A stretch of DNA of 64,000 bases from Variovorax sp. (GTDB taxonomy: Bacteria > Pseudomonadota > Gammaproteobacteria > Burkholderiales > Burkholderiaceae_C), in assembly GCA_025352265.1 (NCBI GenBank), contig JANXTS010000056.1:1-64000 (forward strand), given 5' to 3'. The position numbers and the translations under genes are program-made. Positions 46,527 through 54,695 of this stretch are shown in pieces. Every line of letters begins with the position of its first letter. The stretch's first letter is position 1. The notes beneath the pieces were generated by a model that did no database searches, was not told where the DNA came from, and worked only from the letters and a program-made list of their open reading frames with translations.

Positions 46527-47327
46527 TCAGTCTCCGAACCGAACGTCGACCGAGCCCAGCACGCCAAAGTCTGCTCGCACATGGTCGCCGGGCATGACTT
46601 CGAGTGGTGCGATGCAGGCGCCGGTGGTCACGACCTGACCGGCCCGTAACGCAATGCTCAGCGATGAAAGCTCATTGACCAGCCAGACCAGCGCGTCGCG
46701 TGGATCGCCGAGAACGGCCGCACCGCTGCCGCTTCGTTCGTATCGACGCGACGTCCCATCGACCGTCGCATGCACCGCTTGCGCAGCCAGGTCCATGTCA
46801 CGCCATGTATCGGGCGCGACTGGCCCTTCGACGAATTCGTGCGCGCAGGCATTGTCTGCAATCAGCTGAGCCTCGCCGGCCGTGACGAAGTCGGTGAAGC
46901 GCGAATCCGGCACCTCGATGGATGGGTGCAGCGAGCCGACGGCGTCGATCACTTCGGCCAGCGAATACGGCGCAATGCGCGGCGGCAGATCGTGTCTCAT
47001 GCGAAAGGCGAACTCGGCCTCCGCGACCGCCATGCGATTGCCCTTCAGCGAGAGCGTTGCACCGACATCCGCAACGCGTTCGCGCAGCAAGCGACCCGCG
47101 AGCGGCCCGGTCACCCCAATGTGCAACTGGCCTGCGACGCTGGTGGCGGCGATCTTCCAGCCGTAGAGCGTCGTATTGCTGTGCAGCTCGATGTGCTGCT
47201 GCACGGCATAAGCTTCCGTGCGACTCGTGGGGCGGCAGTCGTCGGGCAGCCGGTCCATGACGGCTTGGTCCTTCCAGGCGTTCCACAGCAGATCGCTCGC
47301 GCGCTTCGCTTTGATTTTTTCAGGCAT
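46527..47327 (-). CDS. 2-keto-4-pentenoate hydratase-like (FAH superfamily) protein
   Basis: ATG 47327 has GGAGA 6 bp upstream; the frame to 47342 is longer by five codons. The 266-residue protein resembles MhpD/HpcG hydratases: AYAVQQHIELHSNTTLYGWKIA near 55, VAEAEFAFRMRHDLPP near 105 with the metal-binding Glu pair, and HPSIEVPDSRFTDF near 135. Near the C-terminus is VVTTGACIAPLEVMPGDHV. It hydrates a 2-hydroxydienoate from meta-cleavage or related routes, but no ring-cleavage gene is nearby. Confidence 0.75.
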   Translation of the reverse strand: MPEKIKAKRASDLLWNAWKDQAVMDRLPDDCRPTSRTEAYAVQQHIELHSNTTLYGWKIAATSVAGQLHIGVTGPLAGRLLRERVADVGATLSLKGNRMAVAEAEFAFRMRHDLPPRIAPYSLAEVIDAVGSLHPSIEVPDSRFTDFVTAGEAQLIADNACAHEFVEGPVAPDTWRDMDLAAQAVHATVDGTSRRYERSGSGAAVLGDPRDALVWLVNELSSLSIALRAGQVVTTGACIAPLEVMPGDHVRADFGVLGSVDVRFGD

Positions 47328-47342
47328 GGAGTCTCCGATCAA

Positions 47343-47696
47343 CTACGCATTCGGATTGCCCGAATAGTCTTGAGGTACATCGCCGTTCAACACAAAGTGC
47401 GAACCGATTGGGATCGATGCCCAGCCGGCACAGCAGGCATCGAGCGCCACCTGCTCCGAGCGGTCGAAGATGTTCGCCCACTCCCGCTCCCGCAGTGTCA
47501 TCTCCAGCGAGTGGCCGAGCGTGGCGGCCTTCTCCTGAGCCTCGCGGATGAAATAGGCGCGGGCCGCATCCCAGGGTGACACGCGATGGGCGTCGAAGAA
47601 GGCGAAAGCTGCCGCAGCGCCGCACGCCTTTTCTGCGTCGGTCGCGCCTTTGACGTACATATCGATGGTGGTGGGTTTTTCGCGCTCGATCTGCAT
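47343..47696 (-). CDS. Hypothetical protein upstream of the hydratase
   Basis: The start is set at ATG 47696, giving 117 residues; the open frame extends to 47723. The sequence is soluble: MQIEREKPTTIDMYVKGATD, then a helix-rich middle (ACGAAAAFAFFDAHRVSPWD, FIREAQEKAATLGHSLEMTL) and two adjacent cysteines in ALDACCAGWASIPIGSHFVL. I do not recognise the family. It is 15 bp from the hydratase start on the same strand, so the two are probably co-transcribed. Confidence 0.6.
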   Translation of the reverse strand: MQIEREKPTTIDMYVKGATDAEKACGAAAAFAFFDAHRVSPWDAARAYFIREAQEKAATLGHSLEMTLREREWANIFDRSEQVALDACCAGWASIPIGSHFVLNGDVPQDYSGNPNA

Positions 47697-47808
47697 CGGC
47701 TTATTTTCCCGAAAAGCGATCAAGACGACAACGCCGCAGACCCGACGATCACGCCTTCATGGCTGCGTTAAGTCAGCCTCGCAGCAGACCTGACGTGCTC
47801 TCCCAACT

Positions 47809-48645
47809 TCACCAGCTGGTTCCAACCGCCGCTCGCGCGTCGCCAAGTGCATTGGTACGTGCAACATGCGCGTGCTTGGGGACCTGAACGCCGGGCGCCC
47901 AGGCGACCTGCGCAAAAGGCGCTCCGTCTGCAGCAGTCATTGCAACGTGGGTCTGTGCGAAGCCATGCCAGACACTGGCTTCCAACACGTCGGCCTCAGA
48001 GCGCACGCCCATGCCGATCAACGCCGAGATCGAAAAGTCCTCCCAGCTCGTGTAGTGGGCCCGCGCGGCCACGCTAAGCCGACGCAACGATTGCAGTGCC
48101 GCGTCGCGCGGCATGTAGTGCGCGGCATAACCGAGTCGCACGAGATAGGCGAGCCGCTGAATGTCCCAAGCCGACATGTTGAGCTGACGGGCGCCGATGC
48201 GGCCCGGCTCGATCAACGCGGCATTGACCGATAGAAACCTGCAAACATCGAAAAGCCTGATATAAGTCGGCGTATTGCATGCGAAACCCGTGTTCCAGGC
48301 GCCGAACGCTTGGCGCTCAATTAAATATGTGTCGCCAAGCTGAAAAAAAGCCTGCTGCAAGCCGACGGAGAACGACTCGGGTCCTTCGATTTTCCAATAG
48401 CGGAACAAAGCCTCCTGAACTCTTTCTGCAGGCAAAGAGCTGGCCAGTTGATCAAAATTGTCTTTTTCGATCAGTGCGATATTTCCGCTTAACAAGCAGG
48501 AGAAAAGCTCAGCGTGAGAAGCACCACCTTCCGGTTTAAATTTTACTTTCCAAATTGAGTTTGAATAGCTGCGACCGTAAATCACCCACGCGAAGTAACA
48601 GAGTATGGCTACCCATACCGCCAGCAATAATAGAAAAGATTCCAT
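47809..48645 (-). CDS. DUF1266 domain protein with N-terminal membrane anchor
   Basis: The 278-residue protein from ATG 48645 (GGGG 9 bp upstream; ATG 48651 is an alternative) begins with one transmembrane helix (FLLLLAVWVAILCYFAWVIY). After a polar part (about 25-130) it has a DUF1266-like domain: WDIQRLAYLVRLGYAAHYMP, a helix DAALQSLRRLSVAARAHYTS and a WEDFSISALIGMG segment. Members are of unknown role and often occur near polymorphic-toxin or secretion loci. The 5' part and upstream DNA are much more AT-rich than the neighbours, suggesting acquisition by transfer. Confidence 0.65.
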   Translation of the reverse strand: MESFLLLLAVWVAILCYFAWVIYGRSYSNSIWKVKFKPEGGASHAELFSCLLSGNIALIEKDNFDQLASSLPAERVQEALFRYWKIEGPESFSVGLQQAFFQLGDTYLIERQAFGAWNTGFACNTPTYIRLFDVCRFLSVNAALIEPGRIGARQLNMSAWDIQRLAYLVRLGYAAHYMPRDAALQSLRRLSVAARAHYTSWEDFSISALIGMGVRSEADVLEASVWHGFAQTHVAMTAADGAPFAQVAWAPGVQVPKHAHVARTNALGDARAAVGTSW

Positions 48646-48814
48646 TTTCATTCCCCTGCAGATGCATTTGTTTTCGAACGTGACACACTGTAGTTGGGGA
48701 ACAGGAACTTTCCACGTAATAAAAATCACGTTCGTGCCTGCAATTCGATTCATTAACCAGACTGAACTTTGTTATTACTTTAAATTAACAAATAGACAGA
48801 AGTTAATTGCAAAA

Positions 48815-48846
48815 AAAGCCTGCTACCGAAACAGGTAGCAGGCTTT
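48815..48846 (-). terminator. Rho-independent terminator of the degP gene
   Basis: A perfect 13-bp stem (AAAGCCTGCTACC at 48815-48827 with GGTAGCAGGCTTT at 48834-48846) has a 6-nt loop. On the minus strand it ends in a run of T, 22 bp behind the degP stop. Confidence 0.85.
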
Positions 48847-48867
48847 CGTAGTGGGTAATCTGATGAT

Positions 48868-50379
48868 TTAACCGACACGCACGGGAACGAAGATCTTGTC
48901 GCTGCCGCGCTGTATCAACAGTGCGACCGATTTGTCAGCTTTCGCCGCAATATCGCGCACTTGCTCGACGGTCTTCGCCGGCGTGCCGTTGATGGCAAGC
49001 AGCACATCGCCTGCCTGCACGCCCGCCATGGCGGAAGGGCCAGTGCTGTCTTCAATCAGCAAGCCGCCCTCCACGGCTGCTTCACGCTGCTCCTGCGGCT
49101 GCAACGGGCGCAGCGCCAAGCCCAGTTTGCCCTTGCCTGAGGCGTCATTGATCTTGGCGACCTTCGCGGTTTTTTCGCCCGCGTCGCCCAGCTTGGCCGT
49201 CAATGTCTGACGTTCGCCCTGACGCCACACCTCGAGCGCTACCTTGGTGCCCGGCGCCTGCTGACCGATGATGGCTGGCAGATCGCCCGACGAAATGATC
49301 GGCTGCCCATCCACCTTGCGAATCACGTCGCCGGTACGCAAACCAGCGAGATCTCCGGCGCTGCCCTTTTCTATGTTCGACACCAGCGCGCCTTCGGGCT
49401 TGTCCAGCTTGAAGGAGTCGGCAAAGGCTTGGTTCACCTCTTGGATCGCGATGCCCAGCTTGCCGTGCGTGGCCTTGCCAGTCGCGACAATCTGGTTCTT
49501 GATCTGCACTGCGACGTCGATCGGAATCGCGAACGACACGCCCTGGTAGCCGCCACTGCGGGTGTAGATCTGCGAGTTGATGCCGACCGCTTCACCGCGT
49601 GTGTTCAACAGCGGACCACCGGAGTTTCCGGGGTTGATGGCAACGTCCGTCTGGATGAAGGGCACGTAGCTGTCGTCGGGCAGGGTGCGGCCCTTGGCGC
49701 TCACCACGCCAGCCGTCACGGTGTTTTCAAAGCCGAACGGCGATCCGATGGCGAGCACCCATTCGCCGACCTTCAGGTCCTTGGTGTTGCCGAGCGCCAG
49801 CGTAGGCAAGTTCTTCGCATCGATCTTGAGCACCGCGATGTCGGTTTTGGCATCCACGCCGAGCACCTTGGCGCGAAACTCACGGCGGTCGGTCAACTTG
49901 ACTGTCACTTCCTTAGCGTCTTTCACGACGTGCGCGTTGGTCAAAATGGTGCCATCGGCGCTGATGATGAAGCCAGAGCCCTGACCGCGCATCGGCGTTT
50001 CATGCTCACCGCCGCCCTGGCCCGGATGGCCACGCTGACCGCGCGGCATCTGACCCTGGAAGCGCTTGAAGAACTCGAACATCGGATCGTTGGGATCGAT
50101 GCCCTGCAGACCCGCTGCGCCGTCTTCGTCGGCAGTCTTGGTGACACCCGTAACGCTGATGTTGACCACGGCCGGGCCGTCGCGCGTGGTGATGGTCGAG
50201 AAGTCCGGCAAGGTGATCTGGGGTGCGACCGAAGCCGCCGGTGCGGTAATGACGGTCGGCGTGCTCGAGCCCAGCGCGTTGGCGCTGGTGTAGGCGCCGG
50301 TGGCTGCAGCGCCGAGCACGCCGGCTGCGGCGAGTGCGAGAACTATGGCGCTCGGGGTAGTGAAACGGGATGCGTTCAT
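48868..50379 (-). CDS. degP: Periplasmic serine protease DegP/MucD (Do family)
   Basis: The 503-residue protein has an N-terminal signal or anchor (SAIVLALAAAGVLGAAATGA) and the trypsin-like domain with catalytic His in ILTNAHVVKDAKE, Asp in DAKTDIAVLKI and Ser in NPGNSGGPLLNTRG. Two PDZ domains follow (GKLGIAIQEVNQAFADSFKL near 300 and GLALRPLQPQEQ near 420). It degrades or refolds damaged envelope proteins. Upstream lie three CTTAAG-type half-sites and the genes of a two-component system on the same strand, so induction by that system is likely. Confidence 0.92.
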   Translation of the reverse strand: MNASRFTTPSAIVLALAAAGVLGAAATGAYTSANALGSSTPTVITAPAASVAPQITLPDFSTITTRDGPAVVNISVTGVTKTADEDGAAGLQGIDPNDPMFEFFKRFQGQMPRGQRGHPGQGGGEHETPMRGQGSGFIISADGTILTNAHVVKDAKEVTVKLTDRREFRAKVLGVDAKTDIAVLKIDAKNLPTLALGNTKDLKVGEWVLAIGSPFGFENTVTAGVVSAKGRTLPDDSYVPFIQTDVAINPGNSGGPLLNTRGEAVGINSQIYTRSGGYQGVSFAIPIDVAVQIKNQIVATGKATHGKLGIAIQEVNQAFADSFKLDKPEGALVSNIEKGSAGDLAGLRTGDVIRKVDGQPIISSGDLPAIIGQQAPGTKVALEVWRQGERQTLTAKLGDAGEKTAKVAKINDASGKGKLGLALRPLQPQEQREAAVEGGLLIEDSTGPSAMAGVQAGDVLLAINGTPAKTVEQVRDIAAKADKSVALLIQRGSDKIFVPVRVG

Positions 50380-50437
50380 TTCGATAGCCTTTCAAAGCTG
50401 TGAAGAAGATGCGATGAAAGGAATGTCGCTGCGCTGG

Positions 50438-50467
50438 CTTAAGCGCTGCTTAAGCGCTGCTTAAACG
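50438..50467. promoter_or_regulatory. PmrA-box-like direct repeats upstream of degP
   Basis: CTTAAG-CGCTG-CTTAAG-CGCTG-CTTAAA gives three half-sites with an exact 11-bp period, between the kinase stop (50472) and the degP start (50379). It matches the PmrA/QseB recognition pattern CTTAAG-N5-CTTAAG. Confidence 0.75.
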
Positions 50468-50471
50468 CGAG

Positions 50472-51851
50472 TCAGCCTTTGCTCTTGCCGGCCTCTTCGC
50501 TTTTGTCGGTCTGGTCGTCCCACCGGATCACGACACGCAGACCGCCCAGGCTCGGCGATGCGCCCAGCGAAACTGTGGCGCCATGCAGGTCGGCAATCGA
50601 TTTGACGATGGCCAGGCCCAGTCCGCTGCCAGGTGCTTGGGGTTCGCCGGAGCGATAGAAACGGTCGAGCACGCGCTCTCGTTCGCTCTCGGGCAGACCG
50701 GGCCCGCTATCGTCGACGCTCAGTTCGACACCGGCATCGCGATGCGCAATGCCGATGTCGACCTGTCCGCCTTCGGGCGTGTATTTGACGGCGTTGTCGA
50801 GCAGGTTGCGCAGCATCATGCGCAGTGCCTCCGGTTGCCCTTGGACCACCACAGCCACAGTGTCGTTATCCGCAGCCGAAACTGCGATGCCGATGTCGAT
50901 GCGCCGTACCTGTGCATTGGCGATGGCATCGGACACGGCCAGCCTAGCGACCTCGTTGAGGTCGACCTGCTCGGGCTTGGCGCCCGCCGCCATGCTGGCC
51001 TCGTGACGCGCCAATGCCAGCATCTGTTCGACCAGCCGCGTCGCGCGATCGATGCCCGCCGCCAATCGTCCGATAGCGATATCGCGTGTCGCCTCGTCAG
51101 GTGCACGCTGCAGGCTCTGAACCTGCAGTTTGAGTGCGGTCAGAGGCGACCTCAGTTCGTGCGCCGCATCGGCGACGAAGTGCTTTTGCGCATCGAATGC
51201 GTGGCGCACCCGATCGAACAGCAGATTGAGTTCATGCACAAGCGGCCGCACTTCTTCGGGCAAGCCTTCTTCGCTCACCGGCGAAAGCTCGTTGGCCTCG
51301 CGTGCTGCAACCTGCCGACGCACACGCGCGACCGGGGCGAGCGAGCGGCTCACCACCCACCACACGACCAGCATCAACAACGGCGCCATCAGCGCGATCG
51401 GCCCAATGGTGCGCAACGCCAGCGCGCCCGCCATGCGCTTGCGCACCCGGAGGTCCTGCGCCACCTGGATGACGAGACCATGGGTCTGCACCGAGAACAC
51501 GCGGTAAGTCGTGCCACGCGCCCGCACGTCGGCAAAGCCGAGCACCGCGAGCTGCGGCAACGCGGCCTCCTCGGCTGATTCAAAAATGCGCACGCCCTCG
51601 GTCGTCCAGACCTGCACCACGAACTCGAAGTTCTGTTCGCCGGTACCGATACCACCCACTGCCGCACTCGGCGGCAAGCCAGCGCGCAACGACAGCGCCA
51701 TCTGTTGCATGTGGTAGTCGAAGATCTCGTCGGCTTCGTTCAGCACCGTCCGGTACGCCACCAGCGCCTGCACGCCGGCTGCCAGGACGATGGCCGCGAG
51801 CAGAAACAACAAGAGGCGCGCGCGCAGCGAGCCGGTCATCGCACCCGTCAT
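50472..51851 (-). CDS. Two-component sensor histidine kinase (QseC/PmrB-like)
   Basis: The start at ATG 51851 overlaps the regulator stop (ATGA). The 459-residue kinase has a first helix LLLFLLAAIVLAAGVQALVA, a periplasmic sensor of about 120 residues (LPPSAAVGGIGTGEQNFEF), a second helix IALMAPLLMLVVWWVVSRSL and a HAMP linker. The H-box is FVADAAHELRSPLTALK with the phosphorylated His. The ATPase domain includes NLLDNAVKYTP, DDSGPGLPE and GSGLGLAIVKSIADLHGA. The ligand is unknown. Confidence 0.9.
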   Translation of the reverse strand: MTGAMTGSLRARLLLFLLAAIVLAAGVQALVAYRTVLNEADEIFDYHMQQMALSLRAGLPPSAAVGGIGTGEQNFEFVVQVWTTEGVRIFESAEEAALPQLAVLGFADVRARGTTYRVFSVQTHGLVIQVAQDLRVRKRMAGALALRTIGPIALMAPLLMLVVWWVVSRSLAPVARVRRQVAAREANELSPVSEEGLPEEVRPLVHELNLLFDRVRHAFDAQKHFVADAAHELRSPLTALKLQVQSLQRAPDEATRDIAIGRLAAGIDRATRLVEQMLALARHEASMAAGAKPEQVDLNEVARLAVSDAIANAQVRRIDIGIAVSAADNDTVAVVVQGQPEALRMMLRNLLDNAVKYTPEGGQVDIGIAHRDAGVELSVDDSGPGLPESERERVLDRFYRSGEPQAPGSGLGLAIVKSIADLHGATVSLGASPSLGGLRVVIRWDDQTDKSEEAGKSKG

Positions 51852-52507
51852 GCTTTCGGCACCATGTAGCCGACGCCGCGCACATTGCGGATGAGGTCGG
51901 CGCCTAGCTTCTTGCGTAGGCCGTGCACGTACACCTCGATGGCGTTGCTGCTGATTTCGTCTTTCCAGCTGTAGAGCTTTTCTTCGATCTGCGCCCGCGA
52001 CAGCACCATGCCGGGCCGGGCCAGCAATGGCTCCAGCACCGCCCACTCGCGGGCCGACAGCACGACCGGCTGGCCACCCACCGTGACCTCGCGGGTGGCC
52101 GGGTTGATGCTTACACCCATGTGCTCGTACACCGGCTCGGCGCGACCGGACGCACGCCGCAACAGCGCGCGGATGCGGGCGAGCAACTCGTCGAGGTCGT
52201 AGGGTTTGATCACATAGTCGTCGGCGCCGGCGTCGAGGCCTTCGATGCGTTGTTGAATGGAGTCGCGCGCCGTGGCGATCAGCACCGGCATGCGTTGCTT
52301 GCGAGCGCGCAGGCCACGCAGGACCTCGAGACCGTCGCGCCGCGGCACGCCGAGGTCGAGCAGCACCAGGTCGTATTGCTGCGAGCGCAAGGCGAAGTCT
52401 GCCGCGTCGCCGTCTTTCACCCAGTCAACGGCGTAGTCCTCCGCACGCAACAGGTCGAGCACGGCCTCGCCGATCATCACGTCGTCTTCGAGCAGGAGCA
52501 GTCGCAT
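51848..52507 (-). CDS. Two-component response regulator, OmpR family (PmrA/QseB-like)
   Basis: The 219-residue regulator has a receiver domain with acidic pair LLEDDV, phosphoacceptor Asp51 in LVLLDLGVPRRDG, Thr in VLIATAR and Lys in VIKPYDL. The winged HTH of OmpR type follows (VLSAREWAVLEPLLARPGMV, EVYVHGLRKKLGADLIRNVR). It forms an operon with the kinase. The CTTAAG repeats upstream of degP fit the recognition pattern of this subfamily. Confidence 0.92.
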   Translation of the reverse strand: MRLLLLEDDVMIGEAVLDLLRAEDYAVDWVKDGDAADFALRSQQYDLVLLDLGVPRRDGLEVLRGLRARKQRMPVLIATARDSIQQRIEGLDAGADDYVIKPYDLDELLARIRALLRRASGRAEPVYEHMGVSINPATREVTVGGQPVVLSAREWAVLEPLLARPGMVLSRAQIEEKLYSWKDEISSNAIEVYVHGLRKKLGADLIRNVRGVGYMVPKA

Positions 52508-52549
52508 GGTGGTCTTATTCTGTACTGGCTTTGGTGCGTGCCGGGCGCA

Positions 52550-53320
52550 TCACAAGAGCGCCCTGACCTCGCGGGCCGCTTCGAAGAGTATCGGCAGCAT
52601 CTGGCGCAGAAGGGCGTCCGCATCGTGCCGACCACCCGACAACACGACGTTGAGGGAAGCCACCGTTTGGCCCTGCATGTTGCGCAGCGGCACGGCCAGC
52701 GCCCGTACACCCAGCTCATGCTCTTCGCTGGCAAAGCTGCAATCTTCCTTGCGTGCCGCGGCAATGCGTTGGCGCAGCACCCGCGCCTGCGTGACGGTGT
52801 GCGGCGTGAGTCGCGGCAAGGTACGGCCCTTCAGCCAAAGAGAGAGCTGTGCAGGCGTCAGTGCGGCGAGCAGCACGCGCCCGGTCGACGTAGCGTGCGC
52901 CGGCAAGCGTGCGCCGAGATGCAGTCCATAAGCAAGCACGCGCGTCGGCATGCCGTAACTCCCGCTGCGCGCGACGATGACCACCTCTTCGCCATCGAGC
53001 ACCACTGCTGAAAATGATTCGCCGGTCTGGGCCGCGAGCCGGTTGAGCGTCGGTTGTAAAGCACGAGGCAAACGCGACGACGCAAGGTAGCTACCGGAAA
53101 AGCGCAGCACCTTGGGTGACATCCAAAAGTAGCTGCCATCGGTTTCCAGGTAGCCAAGGTGCGCGAGCGTCAGGAGATGGCGACGTGCAGCCGCGCGGGT
53201 CAGCCCAGCGCGCTCCGCCGCCAGCGTGGCGTTTAGCCGCTGACGTTCGGTGTCGAAGCTTTCCAGCACCGCCATGCCTTTGGCGATGCCTTCGATGAAG
53301 TCTGGCTTGGCGATGGTCAT
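52550..53320 (-). CDS. pobR: IclR family regulator (PobR/PcaR-like)
   Basis: The start at ATG 53320 gives 256 residues; the longer frame to 53458 is shadow. It has the N-terminal winged HTH (FIEGIAKGMAVLESFDTERQ, AGLTRAAARRHLLTLAHLGY) and the IclR effector domain (LGARLPAHATSTGRVLLAAL, EEHELGVRALAVPLRN). The sequence type is that of PcaR/PobR/PcaU regulators of 4-hydroxybenzoate and protocatechuate genes, and it is divergent from pobA. It probably activates pobA in the presence of 4-hydroxybenzoate. Confidence 0.85.
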   Translation of the reverse strand: MTIAKPDFIEGIAKGMAVLESFDTERQRLNATLAAERAGLTRAAARRHLLTLAHLGYLETDGSYFWMSPKVLRFSGSYLASSRLPRALQPTLNRLAAQTGESFSAVVLDGEEVVIVARSGSYGMPTRVLAYGLHLGARLPAHATSTGRVLLAALTPAQLSLWLKGRTLPRLTPHTVTQARVLRQRIAAARKEDCSFASEEHELGVRALAVPLRNMQGQTVASLNVVLSGGRHDADALLRQMLPILFEAAREVRALL

Positions 53321-53345
53321 TGCAGTTTGTGGCGCGAGAAACTGT

Positions 53346-54638
<1,293 letters not shown>

Positions 54639-54695
54639 GCGGCGGCGCAATCGTCGTGGCAAGTGGCGCGGCCAACAGTGGCCGCGCGGTAGTCG

